DNA of 64,000 nucleotides from Bog-473 sp963791455 (GTDB lineage Bacteria; Actinomycetota; Acidimicrobiia; Acidimicrobiales; RAAP-2), in assembly GCA_963791455.1 (NCBI GenBank), contig CAWBSM010000004.1:434001-498000 (forward strand), given 5' to 3'. The first letter of the stretch is position 1; every line of letters begins with the position of its first letter. Shown here piece after piece: positions 41,009-49,448 of this stretch. The notes under the pieces are model-generated. The model was not told the DNA's origin and did not search any database. It worked only from the letters and a program-made list of their open reading frames with translations. The position numbers and the translations under genes are program-made.

Positions 41009-42310
41009 CTAGGCGTCGACGGTCAGGGACTCCAACAGGTCGCCGAAGCGCCGCTGCGCCTCGGCGCGCCTGGTCGGTATGTGTTCGGAAGGCACTTCGT
41101 GGGCCTCGTAACCCTTCAACACCTGCCGGGCCACCGTCTGGCGGTGCACCTCGTCGGGCCCGTCATAGATCCGGGCTGCCCGCGCGGCGCGGTACATCGA
41201 CTCGAGCGGCAGGTCGCACGAGAACCCCAATGACCCGTGCACCTGGATGGCTCGGTCGATCACGTCGTAGAGCACTTTGGCCCCGAAGTACTTGATCATG
41301 GCGATCTCGACCCTGGCCGCTGACGACCCCTCCCGATCCATCTTCCAGGCGGCCTGCAACGTCATGAGCCGGGCCGCCTGCATCTCGGCCATGGAGTCGG
41401 CCACCCAGTTCTGGATCGTCTGCTTCTCGGCCAGCATCGAACCATGGGCGTAGCGCGACACGGCGCGTTCGCACAGCATGTCGAAAGCACGCCGGGACTG
41501 GCCGAGCCAGCGCATGCAATGGTGGATCCGTCCGGGCCCCAGCCGGTGCTGCGCCAACGCGAAACCCGATCCCTCCCGGCCCACGAGGTTGCCCACCGGC
41601 ACCCGCACGTCGCGGTACACGATCTCGGCGTGGTTCCCGAAGCGGCCGAAGGAGGTGTCCGGATCCTCCATGGTCGACACGTCCCGGACGATGTCGACCC
41701 CGGGTGTGTCCACCGGCACGATGATCATGGACGACCCCTGGTAGGGGTGGACGTCCGGGTTGGTCACCGCCATCACGATCAGGAAGTCCGCCACGGATCC
41801 ATTGGTCGTGAACCACTTGTGCCCATTGATCACCCATTCTTCGCCGTCCCGGGCGGCCGAGGTCCTCAACAGCGTGGGATCGGATCCGGCCGTGTTGGGC
41901 TCGGTCATCGAGAACGCCGAGCGGAGCGACCCGTCCAACAGCGGCTGCAGCCACCGCTCCCGCTGCGCCTGGTCACCCGTGGCCTCGATACCCACCGCCA
42001 ACAACTCCGCGTTCCCCGAATCGGGCGCGTTGTTCCCAAAGACCACCGGCGCCAGCGGTGACTGGCCCAGGATTTCGTGCATCAAGCCGAGCCGCACCTG
42101 CCCGAACCCCATGCCACCCAGCGCGGGGGGCAGGTGCGCCGCCCACAGCCCCTCGGCCTTGACCCTCTCCTGCAGCGGCCGCACGGCCACCCGCACCTGG
42201 TCATAGGTGAGATCCAACGTCTCGAGGGGGAACACCTCGGCGCGCACGAAGCCGCGCATCCACTCCAACTTCTCCTCGAACTCGGGTTCCGTCGAGAAAT
42301 CCCAGGCCAT
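41009..42310 (-). CDS. Acyl-CoA dehydrogenase
   Basis: 433 residues with the three-domain ACAD architecture: FAD/acyl-binding segments SAFSMTEPNTAGSDPTLL and GHKWFTTNGSVADFLIVM, QVHGSLGFSCDLPLESMYR near the C-terminus, and DGPDEVHRQTVARQVL. The DGPDEVHR ending is typical of the ACAD10/11-like and FadE-type enzymes acting on branched or bulky acyl-CoAs. GAGGAGCGG upstream supports ATG 42310. It is divergent from bioB with 65 bases between starts. The electron acceptor would be ETF, not encoded here. Confidence 0.88.
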   Translation of the reverse strand: MAWDFSTEPEFEEKLEWMRGFVRAEVFPLETLDLTYDQVRVAVRPLQERVKAEGLWAAHLPPALGGMGFGQVRLGLMHEILGQSPLAPVVFGNNAPDSGNAELLAVGIEATGDQAQRERWLQPLLDGSLRSAFSMTEPNTAGSDPTLLRTSAARDGEEWVINGHKWFTTNGSVADFLIVMAVTNPDVHPYQGSSMIIVPVDTPGVDIVRDVSTMEDPDTSFGRFGNHAEIVYRDVRVPVGNLVGREGSGFALAQHRLGPGRIHHCMRWLGQSRRAFDMLCERAVSRYAHGSMLAEKQTIQNWVADSMAEMQAARLMTLQAAWKMDREGSSAARVEIAMIKYFGAKVLYDVIDRAIQVHGSLGFSCDLPLESMYRAARAARIYDGPDEVHRQTVARQVLKGYEAHEVPSEHIPTRRAEAQRRFGDLLESLTVDA

Positions 42311-42375
42311 GGCCGCTCCTCCCCGTGCTCCGGTCAACTTCCGGAGGCCCACACCCTGCCACTACCGTGGGCGAC

Positions 42376-43485
42376 GTGACCACCGCGAGGCCCGTCGCCT
42401 TCCGCAGCGCCACATCGCCGACCGCTCCGCCCTCCGGAGATCCGGCCCCCCAGCCGCCGCCGCCGCCCCAAGTCGCCCTAGGTCCGGCGGACCGGGCCGT
42501 GATCGCCGCCGCCGAGCACGCCCTGCTCGACGAGCGCCGTCTGCTCGCCGCCAACGAGTTGGCGGCGCTCGCCGCGTTGCCCGACGGAGCGGTCATGGCG
42601 CTGGCCTCGCTGGCCCACCAGGTCCGTCTCGCATGGTGCGGGCCGGGAGTCGAGATCGAGGGCATCCTGTCGGCGAAGACCGGCGGCTGCCCCGAGGACT
42701 GCCATTTCTGCGCGCAGTCCTCGCGCTTCGACACGCCCGTCAAGGCCACTCCCTTCCTTGACGCCGACGAGGTCCTGACCGCCGCCCGCGAGACGGCAGC
42801 GCTCGGCGCCTCGGAATTCTGCATCGTGCTGGCCGTCCGGGGCCCCGACGAGCGCACCATCGAACGGATTCTCGACCTGGTCCCCCGGATCCACGGCGAG
42901 ACGGGTCTGCAGGTTGCCCTCAGCGCGGGCATCCTCAGCGAGGACCAGGCCCGGCGCCTGGCCGAAGGGGGCGTGCACCGTTACAACCACAACGTCGAGA
43001 CGGCGCGTTCGTACTTCCCCTCCGTCGTGTCGACCCATAGCTGGGAGGAGCGGGCCGAGACCTGCCGCCTCGTCAAGGCGCACGGCATGGAGCTTTGCTG
43101 TGGTGCCCTGATCAACATGGGCGAGAGCGATGCCCAACGGGTCGAGCTGCTGACCGAGCTCCAGGAGCTCGAGCCGACGGAGATCCCGATCAACTTCTTG
43201 AACCCGCGACCAGGCACCCCTCTCGGTGACCGACCCGTCCTGGGCGCCTGGGAAGCCGTCCGCTGGATCGCGCTCTTCCGCCTGGCGCTGCCCTCGGTGA
43301 TCCTGCGGTACGCCGGTGGACGCGAGGTCACGCTGCGGGACCTCCAGGCCATCGGCATGACGGCCGGGATCAACGCCCTCATCGTGGGGAACTACCTGAC
43401 GACGCTCGGTCGCTCGGCCGACGAGGACCTCCAGATGCTCGAGGATCTTCGCATGCCCATCGGCGCCCTTACCGCCGCCATCTGA
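42376..43485 (+). CDS. bioB: Biotin synthase (radical SAM)
   Basis: 369 residues. The radical-SAM 4Fe-4S motif CPEDCHFC is in LSAKTGGCPEDCHFCAQSS. Later conserved blocks are VHRYNHNVETARSYF, GALINMGES and INFLNPRPGTPL, with the Arg of the [2Fe-2S] site in VILRYAGGRE. BioB inserts sulfur into dethiobiotin to make biotin. The N-terminal 35 residues are Pro-rich and not conserved; GTG 42376 is my start, with an earlier one at 42325 possible. A BsaP-like gene follows 18 bases downstream. No other bio genes are present. Confidence 0.95.
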   Translation: MTTARPVAFRSATSPTAPPSGDPAPQPPPPPQVALGPADRAVIAAAEHALLDERRLLAANELAALAALPDGAVMALASLAHQVRLAWCGPGVEIEGILSAKTGGCPEDCHFCAQSSRFDTPVKATPFLDADEVLTAARETAALGASEFCIVLAVRGPDERTIERILDLVPRIHGETGLQVALSAGILSEDQARRLAEGGVHRYNHNVETARSYFPSVVSTHSWEERAETCRLVKAHGMELCCGALINMGESDAQRVELLTELQELEPTEIPINFLNPRPGTPLGDRPVLGAWEAVRWIALFRLALPSVILRYAGGREVTLRDLQAIGMTAGINALIVGNYLTTLGRSADEDLQMLEDLRMPIGALTAAI

Positions 43486-43503
43486 GTGTCCCGACCCGTC
43501 TGA

Positions 43504-43716
43504 ATGTCCGACCGCTGGCGGGACCCCGCTCCGACGGCCGATGCTCACTGCACCGGCTGCGGCCGGCGGAGGTCTGACTGTCCGGGATGCGCTCGCGCGC
43601 TCGATCCACCACGCTTTTGCCCCGACTGCGGGCGGCGCATGACGGTTCGCATCGTCCCCACCGGCTGGGTGGCCCGTTGTCGCGACGCAGCGCACCAAAA
43701 GCTTCGTTCCGCCTGA
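43504..43716 (+). CDS. bsaP: BsaP-like biotin synthase auxiliary protein
   Basis: 70 residues with cysteine pairs CTGCGRRRSDCPGC and FCPDCGRRM, ending TGWVARCRDAAHQ. The small CxxC-rich architecture directly downstream of bioB, with an 18-base gap, matches the actinobacterial auxiliary protein needed for BioB activity (in Mycobacterium, next to Rv1589). It may bind zinc or help iron-sulfur supply. Length and position are the main support; the assignment rests on context as much as sequence. Confidence 0.75.
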   Translation: MSDRWRDPAPTADAHCTGCGRRRSDCPGCARALDPPRFCPDCGRRMTVRIVPTGWVARCRDAAHQKLRSA

Positions 43717-43917
43717 GGCTTCACGCGCTCGTCGCGTTGCTGAGGGGTGACGCGCAACGACCCCGCTACTCCCGAGGGGGGGGTCGGGAACAGGAAGCGG
43801 GGTCGCAACGCTGAGACCCTTTTACCAGTGACCTCGGGGCAACCAGTGCATCGTTTCGGTGTGGTCGCCGAAGTTTCATCCTACGGTCACGAATGCCGGT
43901 TGCCCGTCGATCGATCG

Positions 43918-44124
43918 CTAGAGCAAGGTGCCCCAGTGCGTGGCGATGATCAGGAGCAAGCCGGCGACGGCGAGCGCACTGCCGGCCACGATCGTTCTCG
44001 CCGTACGAAGCCGGAGTTGCGGGATCTCGGCGGCGACGAGCCACACCCCTGCGAACAGGATCAACAAGAATCCGACCTCCGCCAGCCTGACGGTCGTGTG
44101 ATGGCTGAAGGCCAGGATCGGCAT
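43918..44124 (-). CDS. Small two-helix membrane protein
   Basis: 68 residues with two hydrophobic helices (LAEVGFLLILFAGVWLVAA and IVAGSALAVAGLLLIIATH) separated by a short basic loop. Function unknown. The ATG at 44124 is used; a GTG twelve bases earlier is possible. It faces the ferritin-like gene divergently. The preceding 200 bases (43717-43917) after the BsaP gene show no other gene. Confidence 0.55.
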   Translation of the reverse strand: MPILAFSHHTTVRLAEVGFLLILFAGVWLVAAEIPQLRLRTARTIVAGSALAVAGLLLIIATHWGTLL

Positions 44125-44228
44125 GGCGGTTCTCACCCGTTGACGCGGAGGCGGAGGTACGGCTCCGGCGTAGACACCGACGCTAGGTTAGCGAGCGAGT
44201 GGGAGGCGATCGGTCGACGGGAGAAGAC

Positions 44229-44723
44229 ATGATTGACATGACGGACGAGTCGAGTGCCGGACCTTCCGCCTTCGAGCGGGACCTCCATGCCCACCTCACC
44301 AGCCACGTGCATGCCGAAAGGGGTCTGCTGGAGCAGTACTCGGCGGTCGCCGAGCAGACTGAATCGAAGGCATTTCGTTATCTCGTGAACCTGCTCATCG
44401 AAGATGAAGTCCGTCATCACCGGTTCTTCGCCGAGATCGCCGACTCCCTCAAGACCGAGGCGTCTCTGAGCGGCGAGGATCCGGTGATCCCGGACATCGA
44501 TTTCGTCCGGGCGGACCGCGAAGCCGTGCTGGACGGCACGAGGAATCTCTTGAAGGCCGAAGAACGGGACGCCCGCGAGCTCAGACGGCTCCACCACGAA
44601 TTGCGGGACACCGCGGACGTCTCGCTGTGGAGTCTTCTGGTGGATCTGATGCAACGTGACACTCAGAAGCACATCGCGATCCTCCGCTTCGTGCGCAAGC
44701 ACACACGGCAAGGTTCCCGCTGA
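44229..44723 (+). CDS. Ferritin-like four-helix protein
   Basis: 164 residues, all helical. Possible di-iron ligands occur in HVHAERGLLEQYSAVAEQTE, NLLIEDEVRHHRFFAEIAD, and at the other end LHHELRDTADVS and LMQRDTQKHIAILRFV. Pattern E...E..H in two pairs suggests a rubrerythrin/ferritin-like bundle of about 160 residues. It might protect against peroxide or handle iron; no closer family was recognised. The ATG at 44229 is chosen, with GAGAAG upstream. It is 125 bases before the riboflavin synthase. Confidence 0.72.
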   Translation: MIDMTDESSAGPSAFERDLHAHLTSHVHAERGLLEQYSAVAEQTESKAFRYLVNLLIEDEVRHHRFFAEIADSLKTEASLSGEDPVIPDIDFVRADREAVLDGTRNLLKAEERDARELRRLHHELRDTADVSLWSLLVDLMQRDTQKHIAILRFVRKHTRQGSR

Positions 44724-44847
44724 AGCGAGCCGGTGCACCGTGTTGACCCAGAGCGAGGAAATGGCGTCCAGGTTGCCGCGGCCGTCGACGTCGACCCAGA
44801 TTCTGGACGCCGCCGGGTCCGCCGGTCCTCTGCGCGAGAATGGGGCC

Positions 44848-45324
44848 ATGGACCTGATCGGCGTCGTCGACACCATGTTCGCCCGTTACGACATGGGCGC
44901 GGAGGCGCTCGACGAGCTCGCCCAATGCCCCGGACACGGCACCCGTTTCACCACCGTCCGCCGCACCGTGCCGGGCTTCAAGGACCTGGCGGTGGCGGCC
45001 AAGAAGCTCATCGAGGAGGAGGGCTGCCGCATCGTCGTCGCCCTCGGGATGCCCGGCAAGGAGAAGGTGGACAAGGTCTGTGCCCACGAGGCCTCGACCG
45101 GGATCATGACGGCGCAGCTGATGACGAGCACGCCCATCCTCGAGGTGTTCGTCCACGAGGACGAGTCCGACGACCCGGCCACCCTGGCCATGGTGTTCAA
45201 GAACCGCTCCCGGGACCACGCTCGCAACGCCTACCTCATGCTCTACGAGCCCGAGGCCCTGGTGGCCCGAGCGGGCCAGGGCGTCCGTCAGGGCTTCGCC
45301 CACGCCGGCCCGCTCGACTTCTGA
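44848..45324 (+). CDS. ribC: Archaeal-type riboflavin synthase
   Basis: 158 residues that match the single-domain archaeal riboflavin synthase rather than the bacterial RibE: start VVDTMFARYDMGAEALDEL, TVPGFKDLAVAAKKL, IVVALGMPGKEKVDKVCAHEAS, FVHEDESDD and NRSRDHARNAYLM, ending GVRQGFAHAGPLDF. The archaeal enzyme is lumazine-synthase-like and pentameric and makes riboflavin from two 6,7-dimethyl-8-ribityllumazine molecules. No other rib genes are adjacent. Flavin demand is high in this window because of LLM and acyl-CoA dehydrogenases. ATG 44848 has no strong ribosome-binding site. Confidence 0.85.
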   Translation: MDLIGVVDTMFARYDMGAEALDELAQCPGHGTRFTTVRRTVPGFKDLAVAAKKLIEEEGCRIVVALGMPGKEKVDKVCAHEASTGIMTAQLMTSTPILEVFVHEDESDDPATLAMVFKNRSRDHARNAYLMLYEPEALVARAGQGVRQGFAHAGPLDF

Positions 45325-45390
45325 GCCGGGCCCCGAGGCGGAACGGGAGGGCCGTCGAACCGTGCGTGGCCCGGGCGTCGCGGCCGACGC

Positions 45391-46542
45391 TCAGGGATGG
45401 CGCGGGAGGCCGAGCACCTTCTCGGCCACGATGTTCCGCTGCACCTCCGCCGTCCCCCCGCCGATGGTGAGCGCGGGTGAGAAGAGGAAGCCGCGGGACC
45501 AGGACGCGTCACCCAGTGCGGGTTCGGAGGTCACGACCCCGGAGGCCCAGCCACCCACGGGTCCCGAGCCGCCGAGCATCGCGTAAGGCCCGGCCAAGTC
45601 GCGGGCGATCCCCATGACATGCTGGCCGTGGGCGTCGGCGATGGCCTTGCGGACCGAGGCCTCGGCGCCGGGTTGCTTGCCCGCGAGGACGGCGGACACC
45701 ATCCGGAGGCGAAGGACCCGGAGGATCTCGCCCTCTATCCAGACGTCGACGAGGCGGTCGCGACGGACGACGTCGGGCGCGCCGCCGGCACGCCGGACGA
45801 GGTCCACCAGGTCGTCGGCGGTCGGGCCCATGCCCCACAACGCGCCCTCGCCCGATAGTGACACCCGCTCGTTGCCCAGCGTGACCTTCGCCAGCTCCCA
45901 GCCGCCGTGCTCGGGCCCGACCAGATGGTCGGCCGGTATCCGCACGTCGGAGAAGAACACCTCGTTGAAAGCGTGTTCGCCCGTCATGTCGATGAGCGGG
46001 CGGATCTCGATGCCCGGGGCATCCATGGGGCAGACGAAATAGCTGACCCCGGCGTGCTTGGATGCCCGGGGGTCGGTGCGGGCGAGCAGGATGCCCCATC
46101 GGGCGATGTGGGCGTAGCTGGTCCACACCTTCTGCCCGTTGACCACGTAGTGGTCGCCGTCGCGCTCCGCCCGGGTGCTCAGGGCGGCGAGGTCGGAGCC
46201 GGCGCCCGGCTCGGAGAAGAGCTGGCACCAGAACTCCTCGCCGCTGAGCAGCGACCAGAGCCAGCGGTCCTTCTGTTCGTCGGTGCCGGCGTACACGAGG
46301 GTCGGCCCGGCCCATCCGATGCCGATCGGGTTGACCGGACGCCTCACGCCGGCCCGACGAAGCTCCTCGTCGATCATGAGCTGGGTCAACGGGTCGGCAT
46401 CGAGCCCATAGGGCGGGGCCCAATGGGGCACGACGTAGCCGGCCTCGGCGATCTCGCGTCCGGTCGGGTGCGGGTGCTCCGCCAGCCACTGCCTGACCTG
46501 ACGCCGGCGCGGATCGTCGTCGCCCGGGAGGCCGAGGTCCAC
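45391..46542 (-). CDS. Acyl-CoA dehydrogenase
   Basis: 383 residues from a GTG at 46542; the frame is open further upstream but Pro/Arg-rich and not protein-like. ACAD motifs: QLFSEPGAGSDLAALSTRAE, GQKVWTSYAHIARWGILL, MTGEHAFNEVFFSDVRIP and TIGGGTAEVQRNIVAEKVL. A helix-G-type Glu occurs in LGNERVSLSGE. It is divergent from an acyl-CoA ligase, with 95 bases between starts. The two may act on one substrate: activation, then alpha-beta dehydrogenation. It resembles FadE enzymes of steroid or branched-chain catabolism, though I cannot name the subtype. Confidence 0.87.
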   Translation of the reverse strand: MDLGLPGDDDPRRRQVRQWLAEHPHPTGREIAEAGYVVPHWAPPYGLDADPLTQLMIDEELRRAGVRRPVNPIGIGWAGPTLVYAGTDEQKDRWLWSLLSGEEFWCQLFSEPGAGSDLAALSTRAERDGDHYVVNGQKVWTSYAHIARWGILLARTDPRASKHAGVSYFVCPMDAPGIEIRPLIDMTGEHAFNEVFFSDVRIPADHLVGPEHGGWELAKVTLGNERVSLSGEGALWGMGPTADDLVDLVRRAGGAPDVVRRDRLVDVWIEGEILRVLRLRMVSAVLAGKQPGAEASVRKAIADAHGQHVMGIARDLAGPYAMLGGSGPVGGWASGVVTSEPALGDASWSRGFLFSPALTIGGGTAEVQRNIVAEKVLGLPRHP

Positions 46543-46637
46543 GAGCGCAGCGTAGGCTGCACGTCTCGCTTCGCGCCGTTCGGGGGGCGGGGGGTTGGCA
46601 CGGGTCGGCGGCCGAAGTGGCGGGGGATGGAGCGAGG

Positions 46638-48263
46638 ATGACCGATTGGAACTACGCAGAGGTCTGGGAGACGGTGGCCGACGTGCAGCCCGAAGCCGTG
46701 GCCGTGACCCAGGGCGGTCGCAACGTGACCTGGAGCCAGTTCGACCATGGTGCCGACGGCATCGCGCAGTTCCTGCTCGATCTCGGTGCCGTCCACCAGG
46801 ACAAGGTGGCCGTCTACCTCCACAATTCACCCGAGTACCTTCAGACCACCTTCGCCGCCATGAAGGTCGGCCTCGCCCCCGTCAACACCAACTACCGCTA
46901 CGGCGCCGAGGAGCTCAGCTACCTGTGGCAGAACGCCGATGCCATGGCGGTCGTGTTCCACGGCGTGTTCTCCGAACGGATCGAACGCATCCTCGAGCGC
47001 ATCCCGGACGTCAAGGGTTGGCTATGGGTCGATGACGGCTCGGGTCCGTGCCCGGACTGGGCCACCCCCTATGAAGACGCCGCCAAGGCGGCTCTCGGGC
47101 GGACGCGCGCGCCCTGGGGGCGCAGCGGCGACGACCTCTACCTGCTCTACACCGGCGGCACAACCGGCATGCCCAAGGGCGTCATGTGGCGCCAGGACGA
47201 CCTCTTTGCCCGGCTCATCGACGGGGGTGTGCGCCACTACGACGTCAACGGCGGGATCGATGGCGTGCGCGCTTCGCTGGAGGCGAGTCCCGGCGTCGGT
47301 GTGACGTTGTTGCCCGCCTGCCCCCTCATGCACGGGACCGGATCCTTCACGGCCAACACGACGCTCGCCGAGGGCGGGAGGGTCTGCCTGCTCGAGTCGC
47401 GTAAGTACGACCCGGTGGAGATGCTCGACACCATCGAGCGCGAGAAGGTGAACGGGCTGGTGATCGTGGGCGACCCCTTCTCGCGCCCCTTGCTGGCGGT
47501 GCTCGACGAGCATCCCGGGAGGTGGGACTTGAGCTCGCTCGTCATGACCATCTCGTCCGGGGCCATGTGGAGCGAACCGGTGAAGCAGCAGCTGCTGGCC
47601 CACCACCCCATGCTCCTGGTCGACGTGTTCAGCTCCTCGGAGGCCGTCGGCATGGGCGCGTCCGTCTCCGGGGGCGGCAGCGCGGCGAAGACGGCGTCGT
47701 TCACCCTCGGACCCGACGTCAAGGTGCTGCGGGAGGACGGGCAGGAGATTGCACCCGGCTCAGGCGAGGTGGGCGTGCTCGCGCTCGGGGGGCGCAACCC
47801 GCTCGGGTACTACAAGGACGAGGAGAAGTCGGGACGGACGTTCAAGGTGATCGACGGCGTGCGGTACTCCATACCGGGTGATTACGCCCAGGTCGACGGG
47901 GACGGCACCATCCACCTGCTCGGGCGGGGATCGATCTGCATCAACTCGGGCGGGGAGAAGATCTTTCCCGAGGAGGTCGAGGAGGTGCTGAAGACGCACT
48001 CGGCCGTGCGGGACGCGGTCGTCGTCGGGGTGCCCCACCCGACCTACGGCGAGCAGATCGTGGCCGTGGTCGAGCCGGCGGACGGCGCCGCCGAGCCCAG
48101 CGAGGCCGAGCTGATCGCCCACGTCAAGGAGCACCTGGCCCACTACAAGGCGCCCCGGCGCGTGCGTTGCGTCGCCACGATCGGGCGGGCGCCGAACGGC
48201 AAGGTCGACTACAGCCGACACCAGGCCGACTCGGCCGAGGAGATCGGGGCGCTCTCGGTCTGA
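46638..48263 (+). CDS. Acyl-CoA synthetase (AMP-forming)
   Basis: 541 residues of the ANL superfamily. The P-loop A3 motif is LLYTGGTTGMPKGVMW; A5 is VDVFSSSEAVGMGAS; the A7-A8 region reads YSIPGDYAQVDGDGTIHLLGRGS; and the catalytic Lys of A10 lies in APNGKVDYSRHQAD. It would adenylate a carboxylate and load CoA, and resembles FadD17/FadD19-type ligases for bulky acids. GAGCGAGG precedes ATG 46638. It is divergent from an acyl-CoA dehydrogenase. No KstR-like motif was found in the shared promoter. Confidence 0.9.
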   Translation: MTDWNYAEVWETVADVQPEAVAVTQGGRNVTWSQFDHGADGIAQFLLDLGAVHQDKVAVYLHNSPEYLQTTFAAMKVGLAPVNTNYRYGAEELSYLWQNADAMAVVFHGVFSERIERILERIPDVKGWLWVDDGSGPCPDWATPYEDAAKAALGRTRAPWGRSGDDLYLLYTGGTTGMPKGVMWRQDDLFARLIDGGVRHYDVNGGIDGVRASLEASPGVGVTLLPACPLMHGTGSFTANTTLAEGGRVCLLESRKYDPVEMLDTIEREKVNGLVIVGDPFSRPLLAVLDEHPGRWDLSSLVMTISSGAMWSEPVKQQLLAHHPMLLVDVFSSSEAVGMGASVSGGGSAAKTASFTLGPDVKVLREDGQEIAPGSGEVGVLALGGRNPLGYYKDEEKSGRTFKVIDGVRYSIPGDYAQVDGDGTIHLLGRGSICINSGGEKIFPEEVEEVLKTHSAVRDAVVVGVPHPTYGEQIVAVVEPADGAAEPSEAELIAHVKEHLAHYKAPRRVRCVATIGRAPNGKVDYSRHQADSAEEIGALSV

Positions 48264-48301
48264 GCTCCACCGGGGAAGGACGACTGGGTCAGACTGGGGC
48301 G

Positions 48302-49091
48302 ATGTTCATCGCTCCGGTCGACGCCAGCGCGTGGCGAGGGCGAATGGCGTCGCTTCGTCGAGGACCACCCCTTCGGGCACCTGGTCGCACCGGGTGCGAC
48401 CCATCGTGAGCTGCCGGTCGTCGTACCCACCCAGTTCGTGCTGACCGGTGACACGGTGTGGCTGCATCTCGTCCGGGCCAATCCGATTTTCGAGGCCCTC
48501 GCCGAGAACTCTCGGGTGTTGTTGTGCGTGGCCGACGACTGGGCCTTCATCCCCTCGGCGTGGAAGGCGGTCGGCGAGGAAGACCCGTTGCTCGGCATCC
48601 CCACGACGTACTACGGCGCGGTGCAGCTGGCCGGCACGGCGACCGTGCACGACGAGCGAAGCTCGCCGGGGCACGTTGCCGCCATCCTGCGGCGCCAGCT
48701 TGCGGCGCTGCAGCCGGGCGCCGCGGTGGCCGACCCCGGCGAGGCCCACGCGGCCAAGCTGCAGGGGATCCTCGGGATTGAGATCCGCGTCGAGCACGTG
48801 TCGGCCAAGTTCAAGTATGGCGGCAACGTCGACGAGGCCCATCGTCGAGCGGTGGTGGAGCGGCTGCGTGGCCGGGGCGGTCGCGGCGACGACGCCGCGG
48901 CCGGCCACGTCGAGCGGCGCCTGCGCCAGAACCCGGCAGCGCCGACAGAGCCGGCGGTGAACGTCGCTCGCCGTGGCTACTCGGCGGCGGCCGCGAGGTT
49001 GGCCAGCGTGACTTCCATCTCCTTCTGGGCGTGCGCCGCGCTGTGCTCGCCCATGGGGCGCGCCAGCACGACGAACCACGGCTTGCGCTGA
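48302..49091 (+). pseudogene. Frameshifted FMN-binding (PaiB-like) gene
   Basis: The ATG at 48302 starts MFIAPVDASAW, then the frame breaks near 48331-48340. One base later the expected continuation reads GEWRRFVEDHPFGHLVAPGA and proceeds through TGDTVWLHLVRANPIFEAL, IPTTYYGAVQLAGTATV and EHVSAKFKYGG. This matches PF04299 FMN-binding negative regulators, usually about 210 residues. The downstream frame has no stop where family members end (around RRLRQ) and runs to 49091, overlapping the convergent SRPBCC gene. Either a real decayed gene or one or two base errors. Confidence 0.68.
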
Positions 49092-49426
49092 TCCCGCCAG
49101 GACTCGGTGACCCGGCAGCCCGACTCGATCTCCTCGAATTCATAGCGCCAGGAGGCCACGGGGAGCGGCCCTGCCGTGACCGCGAACTCGAAGAGCTTGC
49201 CCGGGTCGCAGGCGACCACGGTGACGGTGGTCGACCAGCGTCTGATTCCGTTCTTGTTCGTGCCCTTGAAGGCGGAACCGAGAGCGGGGCCGGTGGCGCC
49301 CCTGATCCACGTGCCGCCGGCGTTCTCCGGTGACCACTCCCCCATGCGGGGCAGGTCGGAGACCAGCTCCCACAGTTTCTCGGCGGGGGCGGCGATATCA
49401 CGGGTCGCGGCGGTCGGGTAGGCCAT
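48977..49426 (-). CDS. SRPBCC (polyketide cyclase/START-like) protein
   Basis: 149 residues. The helix-grip fold pattern is clear: TRDIAAPAEKLWELVSDLPRMGEWSPE at the start, then a hydrophobic cavity region with strands VTVVACDPGKLFEFAV and WRYEFEEIESGCRVTESW, and a C-terminal helix HAQKEMEVTLANLA. Such proteins bind hydrophobic ligands and some catalyse cyclisation or hydrolysis. It is divergent from the class II aldolase gene, with 22 bases between starts. The ligand is unknown; a steroid intermediate is possible from context. Confidence 0.82.
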   Translation of the reverse strand: MAYPTAATRDIAAPAEKLWELVSDLPRMGEWSPENAGGTWIRGATGPALGSAFKGTNKNGIRRWSTTVTVVACDPGKLFEFAVTAGPLPVASWRYEFEEIESGCRVTESWRDQRKPWFVVLARPMGEHSAAHAQKEMEVTLANLAAAAE

Positions 49427-49448
49427 GGGCAGACACTAGTTTGGGGCT

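Noticed and set aside
43747..44232. 161-residue plus-strand open frame
   Set aside because: Overlaps the small membrane protein on the other strand and has a low-complexity, charged sequence.
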